From the NCBI GenBank assembly GCA_009746045.1, contig RPFO01000392.1, forward strand, positions 60,001 through 124,000: DNA of 64,000 nucleotides, read 5' to 3'. Below, one piece after another: positions 1-10,795 of the stretch. A program made the translations under genes and the position numbers. The notes under the pieces were generated by a model that was not told the DNA's origin, made no database searches, and saw only the letters and a program-made list of their open reading frames with translations. Within the stretch, counting starts at the first letter, position 1, and each line of letters begins with the position of its first letter. The DNA is from Mesostigma viride. Its lineage: Eukaryota > Streptophyta > Mesostigmatophyceae > Mesostigmatales > Mesostigmataceae.

Positions 1-251
1 TCGAATATTGCCGAACGCCAACGTACGCCTTCCTCCCCATCTCCTTGTCCAGAATTTGAGGGAGCTCGTCGTCGATGAGATCATACGGAATCTCGTACAA
101 CCGATGAGTCAATTCGTACACCGCCTTCAGACGCATTTCGTACGGTGAAAGTGGAACCGTGCCGCCGATTCTCCCCTCTAGATCCTTGTACTCCTCCTCG
201 CTCAGAAGCACCACCTCCCTGTCCTTGTCTGGATCTTCTAGTACCGGAAGC
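1..251 (-). pseudogene. Frame-shifted C-terminal continuation of the primase-helicase
   Basis: Downstream of the helicase stop the minus strand stays open in another frame to the window edge. It encodes a hydrophilic sequence (EDPDKDREVVLLSEEEYKDL...) with the same base composition as the gene. The junction is a run of six G on the plus strand (252-257). Removing one base would join the frames, so this is either a one-base insertion or an assembly error. The protein therefore probably extends past position 1. Confidence 0.65.
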
Positions 252-3024
252 GGGGGGCGTCGATGTCCCCCAACTCCTCCACTGCCGACACCTCCACGCC
301 GTAGTCCTCCGTCAGTATCTTGATGAGATTTCCCTTGTAATGGGACCTCGACACCGCGAGATCTTGCTGGTTCCGGCAGAAGAGGCGGAATTTGGGACAG
401 TTTCTGTCATAGATACGCGACTTGTCCGCGCTCCAGTCGCAGACTACGTCGGCGTTGTCGAACAGCAGCTGGATGAGCGCAGTGTCCCCCGCGATCATGT
501 TCTCGACGATCGTACCGTAGTCCGTTGGAGGCCTGTCAAGAAGCGAAGTCGTGTCTCGATAGAAGATGACCATCTCTCCCTTGACTAAGTGGCGCACCCT
601 GAAAATTTGCTGGAGGGTTGTCGTGTAGCTCGCGTAGTGGTCCCCGTTGATGAAGAGTCCCACCATGCTGTCGAACGTGTGCTCCGTGTAGCTGACTCCA
701 ACCGTGATCGTGGGGCTGAAGATCAAAAAGTCCAAGTCAGCCCACGCAGCATTCGCGCCAAACTCCAGATCCTCCTTGCTCGTCAGACTAGTGTAGAGAC
801 GCCCGTTCTTGCGCTTGTCGATGAAGGGTTTGAGTGCCTCATACGCCATGGCGGCCTCTTTTTTGCCAGACATTGGGCAGAAAATCCTCTCTCCGGCCTC
901 TATCCTCCTCTCACACTCAGTAACAAACCTGTCCACGCAGACCTTTCGCCAGTTCTTTTCTGATGTCACATCCACCCATCGCAGAGTCCTGTTGGTAGGG
1001 CGCCGGAAGGTGTTGCAATCCACCTCCATAGTATCCGCCGCGCGATAGGCCGCTATGAACTCGTATACCTTTCGAGTAACGGTAGCGTCTAGCGCAATCA
1101 CGACCTTGGACATCTCAATGAGCCTGATGAACTTCCTCAACACCTCGCGCTTGTATTTCATGTGGCCCTGCGAAATCGCGGTGAGGGTGTTATATATTTC
1201 GTCTAGGATGAGGAGATCGAACGGTTGGTCTGTGACGCGCAAGATGCTGTTAAGAACGACCAGCACCCTGTCATCAGACATCATTCCCTTCGGACCGCTG
1301 AGGTAGTGACGGAAATTCGGGTCATTGGACAAGATATGGAACGCGTTGTCCTCCCATGCAATCGTCCTCCCGCGCTCGCCAAGAGACTTGTAGTTGCGAT
1401 CCTCCTCCTTGGACAGGCTGATGTTAGCCACCATGCAGCACACGCGGATACCTGGATCCCTCCTCACCGCCTCGTTGACGAGTTCACGAATCCTCTCAGA
1501 TTTACCTGTCCCGCAGTTGGACTGGACGAGGATGGTGCTCTTGTGCGGGCCTCTAAATAGCGCATCCCAGCTGAAAGGCCTGATTTTCTCGGACGAGTAC
1601 GTGTGAGTGAACGGCACTTTGTCCGAGTCCGCGAGCTTCATCACGGGCGGGGAGATCTCGATGAATCGGTGCTGTGAGTCCTGGTGGCATCTGTACTGTA
1701 CAGCGCCATTAGGGAGTAGCAGGTTATAAGGCCCGTTGTTGTCGTGTATCTTGAGGCAGATCCTGCATAACGGATCCACAGAGTCGACGGAGTACTTGAC
1801 GAACGTTGCGACACCTCGATCGGATTCTTTACAGGTTGTGCGCATATACTTGCATCCAGGCGAAAACTTTTTCATTGCTTCGATGGATGGCGAGATGTCC
1901 AGGCCCCGAGGTGGTGGGATAGTCTTCCCATACCCTCGAAACACTGTATGGCTCGTTTCGGATAGTTCCGCATCATCGACATGGGGGAGCCGGGTCAGTC
2001 CCTCTTCGTTGAAGACAGTCACCAAATATTCGCCGACGTCGGAACTACCCCCTGGGACTGGGCGGAGGTACGCGTCCTCGCCGCTGTCTCCGCGCTTCTT
2101 CATCCCTATCATGCGAAAGGCCCGGTACCTCGAATAGATCATTCTATCGTAGCAAAACTTGATGTCGTGTTTAGGCGCCCAAACGCCAGTTGTTTTCTCC
2201 ACAATCGGGTTCCCGTTCGCGTGCATGTCCTCCCAATCCTCTTTCGAGTGCTGGGACTTGACGAGTCTCTGGCACACCTCAGACTGATATCCTGAAGATA
2301 AATCCATCGCGCACTGAAGAAGAAACGACTGAAAAAGCTCTCCCATCTTGACACGATCCTCCATTGTCGGGATGTAGATCGTCGGCACCGTGACATGAAC
2401 AGAGTTCTTGAAAATGCCGCTCCTGACGCGATGGCCAATAAGGACCCGCATATCTCGCTCTTCCTCGACATTTATCTCGTACACGTCGTTGAAGAACATG
2501 GATATGGCCGCTTTTGCGTACTTCTCCAGCTGGTAGTCGATGGGTTCTTCCGTTTCCCAGTCAAAATCGAAATATGGGACGACGCTCACGTCGGGGGATA
2601 GAATTTCTAGCAAATGCGGATCGCTTGTTGATAACTCCGCATGGGTCTTGATCAAGTCCTCCCTGCACCCGAAAGCGGCATACATGTTCGTTTTTTTGTA
2701 CGTGTTCAGCGCCATGATGTACTTCATCCCACGAGAGCGACCATACGCCTCCGAAGCGTCTTGGGGTTTTTCCTCTTCGTACGAGTACATCACCCCTGGC
2801 GTCCGAGCAAAGAAAGGCGTATCTTTCGACGCGAACCACAGAGGAACAAATTCCGCGGCGGTCGACATCTTAGAGGTTGTGTGAGCGCAAGAGTGTGGAT
2901 TGTCGTGGGAGAGTCCGCCTTTATTCCCGTGGGAGATCTCCCACGAGGAATCGAATCGTGTCGGCTTGTCGGTTACGTCGTGTCGGTCGACCGTGTCGTC
3001 ATGCAGGTTGAAGTTCGAGACCAT
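238..3024 (-). CDS. Viral primase-helicase (herpes-pox AEP primase fused to OBP-like SF2 helicase)
   Basis: Replication protein expected to prime and unwind viral DNA. The N-terminal half reads as an archaeo-eukaryotic primase of the herpes-pox type: FDFD metal motif at residues 152-155, SVH at about 208-210, and a YDRMIYSRYRAFRM block near 292-305. A CxxC...C zinc-ribbon-like stretch follows at 420-446. The C-terminal half is an SF2 helicase like herpes origin-binding protein: Walker A NCGTGKS at 503-509, DEIY at 608-611, a DAT motif, and QQIFRVR as motif VI. Met53 (plus-strand position 2868) is a plausible alternative start. It begins the leftward block ahead of the recombinase and ATPase. 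The stop at 238 looks artefactual or mutational, because the downstream frame continues to code. The primase and helicase calls are firm; the exact viral family is inferred. Confidence 0.85.
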   Translation of the reverse strand: MVSNFNLHDDTVDRHDVTDKPTRFDSSWEISHGNKGGLSHDNPHSCAHTTSKMSTAAEFVPLWFASKDTPFFARTPGVMYSYEEEKPQDASEAYGRSRGMKYIMALNTYKKTNMYAAFGCREDLIKTHAELSTSDPHLLEILSPDVSVVPYFDFDWETEEPIDYQLEKYAKAAISMFFNDVYEINVEEERDMRVLIGHRVRSGIFKNSVHVTVPTIYIPTMEDRVKMGELFQSFLLQCAMDLSSGYQSEVCQRLVKSQHSKEDWEDMHANGNPIVEKTTGVWAPKHDIKFCYDRMIYSRYRAFRMIGMKKRGDSGEDAYLRPVPGGSSDVGEYLVTVFNEEGLTRLPHVDDAELSETSHTVFRGYGKTIPPPRGLDISPSIEAMKKFSPGCKYMRTTCKESDRGVATFVKYSVDSVDPLCRICLKIHDNNGPYNLLLPNGAVQYRCHQDSQHRFIEISPPVMKLADSDKVPFTHTYSSEKIRPFSWDALFRGPHKSTILVQSNCGTGKSERIRELVNEAVRRDPGIRVCCMVANISLSKEEDRNYKSLGERGRTIAWEDNAFHILSNDPNFRHYLSGPKGMMSDDRVLVVLNSILRVTDQPFDLLILDEIYNTLTAISQGHMKYKREVLRKFIRLIEMSKVVIALDATVTRKVYEFIAAYRAADTMEVDCNTFRRPTNRTLRWVDVTSEKNWRKVCVDRFVTECERRIEAGERIFCPMSGKKEAAMAYEALKPFIDKRKNGRLYTSLTSKEDLEFGANAAWADLDFLIFSPTITVGVSYTEHTFDSMVGLFINGDHYASYTTTLQQIFRVRHLVKGEMVIFYRDTTSLLDRPPTDYGTIVENMIAGDTALIQLLFDNADVVCDWSADKSRIYDRNCPKFRLFCRNQQDLAVSRSHYKGNLIKILTEDYGVEVSAVEELGDIDAPRFRY

Positions 3025-3222
3025 TCTGGAAGGTTGTATACCGTATGCTTAGAAAAAAAAAGTTTCGATTAAAAAATTTCAGTTCGTTTAAAAACCACAT
3101 AAACCCTCGAACCTCGACCCTCAAGAAAAATGGTCCCATGGAACTTTTTTATTTCCTGTATAATGCATGCGGTTTAGGATATCATTTTCGACATTCATGA
3201 AAATTTCCCACGGGAAAACTGT

Positions 3223-4506
3223 CTACTTTTTCCTCGGCCTCAGCCGACGTCCGCCAGTCTCGCCGCCCTGAGGAGAGGGGCCCCCCGCCTGCCGCTCGTA
3301 AACGGCTCCTGTAAGTACGTCGTGCCCCATCAAGTCACCAGCCCATTTTCGCTTTTTCCACGAAGCGCCCTTCAGGAAACGGGTGATGTACGCCTGCCTC
3401 GTTGCATCAATGCCGTGGTAGATGCGGTTGTACTTCGCAGAATAATACTCGTGCTTCATGTATTCGCCTGGATTTTTTGGGTCCTCGAACACGTACTTCT
3501 GATGAGCTCGAGCCTGCAACGCGTTAATCAGCTTCTTGTACCCGTCTGGAATTTGGTAGTCGTACGTGCCGTACGTCTCTGCCGTCTTAAAACGTTGAAT
3601 TATCATGCGGCGCTCGCTCGGAATGTATCCGTTCTCGTGTGGCTCGAGCTCGCTGATAGAACTGACAACGCGCATTTTGTCGTGGTCGTACCTGGTTGGT
3701 GGCAGTTTCTCGCCGGACAGGTAAATAAGACCCATCAAAGCGGCGTCAGACGTAGGGTCCTTTTTGTACTCGGCGGCGGCGATCCGCTGGAGCTGCTCGT
3801 ACGTATACCTCAGTGGCTTGCTCTCGGCCCTGTCGAATTTCCTGTCGAGGTCGCCGACCTTCAGCTCATTGACTCGAGCAGCGTACGCGTCCGTCACGTC
3901 GCGTGGGAGCCTCTTTTCAGGTGGCATCATTCGATTCACCCCGTTTATCACTCCGAGCAAGTTCTTCTCGTTCTCCCTCCACGCATCCTCTTTCGAGTGT
4001 GCGAGCTTGCGTTTGGGTTCCGAGGTTTCGTGGACGACGCGCAGGACACGGGCGGTGTCGGCGAGGCAGTCGACTGATTCGTCCTGCGAGCACCCCAGCC
4101 TGTCGAGGAGAACTCGGAGCCTGCCGATGTACCCCTTCGCGGTTTTGCGCGTCGCCCCGCGCTCTCTCGAGGGCCTGCCAGGCTCGTGATGCTCTGGCCG
4201 GGCATCCGCTGCGGCGACGGCCTCGTCGAAGGTCCAGTATCGTCCATCAGTAGGTCGCGCAGGCGGTTCCTCGTGGTGCGGTGGCTCCGGCGAGGGTGGA
4301 GAGGTCGCCTGCAAGCCGATTTTTTCAGCGCACTCGGGGTTATTTGCGATCCATCGGTCACTGGGATTCCAGACGCCCTTCTTGACCTTGCTTTTCGCCG
4401 AGATGCAGTTCGTCTGGTCGCGGGCGATTGCTCGCCTCTTCGCCTGGGCCCGTCGCCATTGCTCGCGACGCTCCTCTACGGTCACCGTCATCTGATGACT
4501 GAACAT
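3223..4506 (-). CDS. Tyrosine recombinase/integrase
   Basis: A 427-aa protein whose C-terminal half matches tyrosine recombinases of Polinton-like viruses and Cryptons. It has a PPTRYDHDKMRV block holding the first catalytic Arg, a central Lys after IIQRF, a TRQAYITRF block with the second Arg, and MGHDVLTGAVY with the late His and the nucleophilic Tyr. The N-terminal third is basic and probably binds DNA; the C-terminus is Arg/Lys rich. It would integrate or excise the viral genome. The gene is open and undamaged, unlike the capsid gene. Its first 149 bases overlap the end of the upstream small gene in another frame, so a downstream start such as Met6 is possible. Confidence 0.85.
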   Translation of the reverse strand: MFSHQMTVTVEERREQWRRAQAKRRAIARDQTNCISAKSKVKKGVWNPSDRWIANNPECAEKIGLQATSPPSPEPPHHEEPPARPTDGRYWTFDEAVAAADARPEHHEPGRPSRERGATRKTAKGYIGRLRVLLDRLGCSQDESVDCLADTARVLRVVHETSEPKRKLAHSKEDAWRENEKNLLGVINGVNRMMPPEKRLPRDVTDAYAARVNELKVGDLDRKFDRAESKPLRYTYEQLQRIAAAEYKKDPTSDAALMGLIYLSGEKLPPTRYDHDKMRVVSSISELEPHENGYIPSERRMIIQRFKTAETYGTYDYQIPDGYKKLINALQARAHQKYVFEDPKNPGEYMKHEYYSAKYNRIYHGIDATRQAYITRFLKGASWKKRKWAGDLMGHDVLTGAVYERQAGGPSPQGGETGGRRLRPRKK

Positions 4507-4852
4507 GAGACAATTTTTTGGCTCGAGGCTTTTTATACCCTACGGGGTGGATCCTTGGGCGCCCTCGAGGCCGTTTCGGTTCGTGTCGTTTTTCCGTTTT
4601 GGAGGGTGAGCGCCCACGTGGACGCCTGCGATCGCCCACCAAGGCGAGGATGGCCAATCGGATTTCGGGGCTCATGTCGTGACAGGTGGACGGAATCGTG
4701 TCGTTGTGGCCTGCTTCTTGAAGGATCCTGACGACACGTTCTAGAGTTTTCTGCCCCAGTCGAGAACCCGAACAATATCGGAGGAGTGCTTGGGTGTCCA
4801 ACACGTACTCCTTCTCGGCGCCTGCGTATCGTTTGATGGACGGAATATCCAT
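4358..4852 (-). CDS. Small AT-hook protein, function unknown
   Basis: A 164-aa protein. The first 75 residues look globular (MDIPSIKRYAGAEKEYVLDT...). The middle is very basic and contains an AT-hook-like core, KRPRGRPRIHP, which suggests binding in the minor groove of AT-rich DNA. The last 50 residues are low complexity and overlap the recombinase reading frame, so the functional protein may once have ended earlier. It lies 22 bases after the ATPase stop, in the same leftward block. No specific homologue is recognised. Confidence 0.55.
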   Translation of the reverse strand: MDIPSIKRYAGAEKEYVLDTQALLRYCSGSRLGQKTLERVVRILQEAGHNDTIPSTCHDMSPEIRLAILALVGDRRRPRGRSPSKTEKRHEPKRPRGRPRIHPVGYKKPRAKKLSHVQSSDDGDRRGASRAMATGPGEEASNRPRPDELHLGEKQGQEGRLESQ

Positions 4853-4874
4853 AGTATATCATGTTCAGAGAAAA

Positions 4875-5759
4875 TTATTTTATCGAGAGAAATGTATTGA
4901 AGTTTCGACGAAACATTTTTTTCGGGTCGCGCTGGTCGAAGTCGACAGCGAAGAAGTCGTGAGGATCGTCCTTGACGGCGTGGTCCCATAGCGCGAGAAA
5001 CTCGTCCGGCGCCACAGCCCCCGCGCTCTCTTCCGCGATCTGTCGCGCGGCTCGATGGTCCTTCGTTCTGAACAGCGCAAGAAACGATATATTCGCTCGC
5101 ACTGCTCGTGGTACGCCACCGCTCGTGTACGCCTGTGTCAGGAAAATCATGCTCGTGAGGAAGTGTCTGTGTTTGAACGCGAAAGCCGCAACAGCGTTTT
5201 TGCTAGAGCTCTGATAGAGGGCACTGCCTTGCATGTCGTCTATCAGAATGAGCGACGAAGGAGGACCGTGCTCGAACCTTGTCGCAGGTTTATCCCAGTT
5301 CATTGCATCAAGGCGTAGGTACATGGAGAGGTCCATGAGTTCTGCGTTTTTTTTCCCATCCACGTATTCGCGTTTGAACGTTTCCCAGACCTTGAGATCG
5401 TCCTTGTACCTCTCGTATTCGTGGAGGTCAGACTTTATATGATCTATCATCCCATCGAATGCCAGGTTAGAGTAGACTTCCATCGTCATAGCTGGTTCCG
5501 GGAGCTCCTTGTATTTCGGCTCCGTGTGGGCACTCCCTGAAATGAGGTACAGCTTGTCGAATGAGTTGTTAGCAAAGTAAGCCTTCGCCATGTTGACTGC
5601 CGATGTAGTTTTCCCAGACCGTCGAGCTCCGCAGAAGTTTGCGATGAAATGAAGACTCGGCATATTCGGTGGAGCAGGACGCTGTGGGGCGTATCGTTGC
5701 TTGATGTCTTTGTTCTCAAGTGAATGAATTCGTCGCTCTTCGATGATAGCCATTATCAT
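4875..5759 (-). CDS. A32/FtsK-HerA type genome-packaging ATPase
   Basis: A 294-aa P-loop ATPase expected to pump viral DNA into the capsid. Walker A is GARRSGKT (residues 44-51) and Walker B is LILIDDM (about 170-176), followed by a sensor-like SMIFLTQAY segment. Size and motif order match the packaging ATPases of Polinton-like viruses, virophages and large DNA viruses. It starts 12 bases after the stop of the transposon-split gene and ends 22 bases before the AT-hook gene, so the block was probably one transcription unit. The frame is intact. Confidence 0.88.
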   Translation of the reverse strand: MIMAIIEERRIHSLENKDIKQRYAPQRPAPPNMPSLHFIANFCGARRSGKTTSAVNMAKAYFANNSFDKLYLISGSAHTEPKYKELPEPAMTMEVYSNLAFDGMIDHIKSDLHEYERYKDDLKVWETFKREYVDGKKNAELMDLSMYLRLDAMNWDKPATRFEHGPPSSLILIDDMQGSALYQSSSKNAVAAFAFKHRHFLTSMIFLTQAYTSGGVPRAVRANISFLALFRTKDHRAARQIAEESAGAVAPDEFLALWDHAVKDDPHDFFAVDFDQRDPKKMFRRNFNTFLSIK

Positions 5760-5771
5760 TCTGAAGACATT

Positions 5772-5908
5772 TTAATCGTCCAGACTAGCAAGGAGAGACG
5801 CGCGGATGGCGGCCATGCGCATCTCGTATGGCGTCATCGCGACAGGTGGCGGTGGTGGAGGTGGGAGCTGTCGGGTCTTGATCGGGGGTGGCGGAGAGTC
5901 CGGCTCTG
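5772..5908 (-). pseudogene. 3' part of the transposon-split small viral gene
   Basis: Read on the minus strand from 5908 this gives EPDSPPPPIKTRQL, a polyproline tract, then MTPYEMRMAAIRASLLASLD and a stop at 5772-5774. The same MTPYEMR-like phrase (LSPYEMRLKAVYEL) occurs in the C-terminal extension of the primase-helicase at 1-237, so this may be a short motif shared by viral proteins. The frame is continuous with the part at 17163-17558 once the insert is removed. Confidence 0.7.
5904..5908. repeat. Target-site duplication CTCTG (left copy)
   Basis: CTCTG abuts the left inverted repeat. The same five bases abut the right one at 17163-17167. Removing the element and one copy restores the reading frame of the host viral gene. 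Confidence 0.8.
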
Positions 5909-5936
5909 AGTGGTTTTACCGGATTAGGATACATTT
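5909..5936 (+). repeat. Left terminal inverted repeat of the 11-kb transposon
   Basis: Matches the reverse complement of 17135-17162 except at the outermost base (A versus G). A subterminal GTTTAGGATACATTTGATGC follows. Confidence 0.9.
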
Positions 5937-6297
5937 TTTTGTTTAGGATACATTTGATGCACTGTGCAGTTTTCAGATGTGTTTGAGGGGGTTGATTGCG
6001 CCTAACATGCATTTTATTGAAGCAATGAGTTTCCCAAGATATACATGATATAAACTAAGACAATTGACCCATTAAGGCAATGAGACAACATCAATAAGAC
6101 AACATATGCCAATTGAATAAGACAACTCAACCTTACAGGACGTTGGGCCATCATACGTCCGGAATAATTGTCTCACTTATTACATAACCAAACTTTTTGA
6201 GGGATCGCCATGGTTGCATGGTTTCCACACATGCGCCCTGCACTCATGTGCATCAAAGGTGTTGCGTCTAGTGCCAACTCAGTGTCAAAGAACTGAT
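5937..6297. other. Left non-coding end of the transposon
   Basis: AT-rich, with repeated AAGACAAC or GAGACAAC words (6055-6125). No coding frame is supported. Confidence 0.5.
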
Positions 6298-9111
<2,814 letters not shown>

Positions 9112-9244
9112 AGTTCCCGTGGCTAGTGCCCATCACCTTCCACCTTGAGCGAAGTCACGAATTCAAGCGCGAAGTGCATTTGAATCAAGCGGGAACTGGG
9201 TGACACTGCTTGAAGACGTGCAGCTCCAAGGCATGCAAATGATG

Positions 9245-10290
9245 CAATGTATCAAAGATACGATACGCAAAGTTCAGGTGTTCAGGTGAAGCCGTGAAGA
9301 CGTGAAGCCGTGAAGCCGTGAAGACGTGGTGAAGACAGGTGAAGACGTGGTGAAGACGTGAAGACGTGAAGACGTGAAGACGTGAAGACGTGAAGACACG
9401 ATACGGCAAGTTCAGGTGAAGTTCAGGTGTTCAGGTGAAGCCGTGAAGACGTGAAGACGTGAAGCCGTGAAGCCGTGGTGAAGACAGGTGAAGACGCGGT
9501 GAAGACGTGAAGACGTGAAGACGTGAAGACGTGAAGACGTGAAGACACGATACGGCAAGTTCAGGTGAAGTTCAGGTGTTCAGGTGAAGCCGTGAAGACG
9601 TGAAGCCGTGAAGCCGTGAAGACGTGGTGAAGACAGGTGAAGACGCGGTGAAGACGTGAAGACGTGAAGACGTGAAGACGTGAAGACGTGAAGACACGAT
9701 ACGGCAAGTTCAGGTGAAGTTCAGGTGTTCAGGTGAAGCCGTGAAGACGTGAAGCCGTGAAGCCGTGAAGACGTGGTGAAGACAGGTGAAGACGCGGTGA
9801 AGACGTGAAGACGTGAAGACGTGAAGACGTGAAGACGTGAAGACACGATACGGCAAGTTCAGGTGAAGTTCAGGTGTTCAGGTGAAGCCGTGAAGACGTG
9901 AAGCCGTGAAGCCGTGAAGACGTGGTGAAGACAGGTGAAGACGCGGTGAAGACGTGAAGACGTGAAGACGTGAAGACGTGAAGACGTGAAGACACGATAC
10001 GGCAAGTTCAGGTGAAGTTCAGGTGTTCAGGTGAAGCCGTGAAGACGTGAAGCCGTGAAGCCGTGAAGACGTGGTGAAGACAGGTGAAGACGCGGTGAAG
10101 ACGTGAAGACGTGAAGACGTGAAGACGTGAAGACGTGAAGACACGATACGGCAAGTTCAGGTGAAGTTCAGGTGTTCAGGTGAAGCCGTGAAGACGTGAA
10201 GCCGTGAAGCCGTGAAGACGTGGTGAAGACAGGTGAAGACGCGGTGAAGACGTGAAGACGTGAAGACGTGAAGACGTGAAGACAAGTTGC
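9245..10290. repeat. 149-bp tandem repeat between the divergent transposon genes
   Basis: The landmark ATACGGCAAG recurs at 9401, 9550, 9699, 9848, 9997 and 10146, an exact 149-bp spacing. Each unit is built of short GTGAAGACG or GTGAAGCCG steps plus a TTCAGGTGAAGTTCAGGTG segment. It sits between the start of the polyQ gene and that of the transposase-like gene, so it may hold promoter or transposase-binding sites. Confidence 0.95.
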
Positions 10291-10344
10291 AGCACTCAGC
10301 CGCAGCAGTCGCACGCAGGTAGAAACGATAATTTGTTTGAATCT

Positions 10345-10795
10345 GTCAAGACCCCATCGAATGTAAAACAGGTTTTTCGTAAAGAAATCCGATGTGTGGG
10401 CGGGCTTTACATAGTTGCGATTTCTGGCCTGCGATTTCTGGCCTGCGCTGGTTGTCTCTTTTATAGTGCTTCTGCCCAAGCACTACCGGCTGTAAAACAG
10501 TATACTTCTTGAAGAAATCAGTTGGGGCTTTGTTGGGCGTCACATTTGACCGGTGGGCGGAGTTTCCTGCTTCTGTGAAGGCGCCATCGAATGTAGATCA
10601 GTAGATTTTCTAAAGAAATCTGAGGTGTGGGCGGGGCCTTTATTGCTTGTGTCCATCCACCACCGGATGTAGAACAGTAGACTTATTGAAGAAAACAGTT
10701 TGGGGCTTTGTTGGGCGCCACATTTGAGCGGTGGGCGGGGTTTCTTGCTTCTGTCCAAGCACCACCGGGTGTAATACAGTAGATTTCCTATTAAC
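10345..10795 (+). promoter_or_regulatory. Leader region with imperfect ~90-bp repeats and GC boxes
   Basis: Repeated blocks share a (C)ACCG-TGTAAAACAGTA-like stretch, AAGAAATC and a GGTGGGCGGGGTTT GC box, followed by TTGCTTCTGTCCAAGC. They end directly at the start codon at 10796. A promoter or leader role is inferred from position and the GC boxes. Confidence 0.5.

Noticed and set aside
9245-10290. Coding frames over the GTGAAGACG array
   Set aside because: Short and repeat-driven, with no motif; treated as a satellite between divergent promoters.
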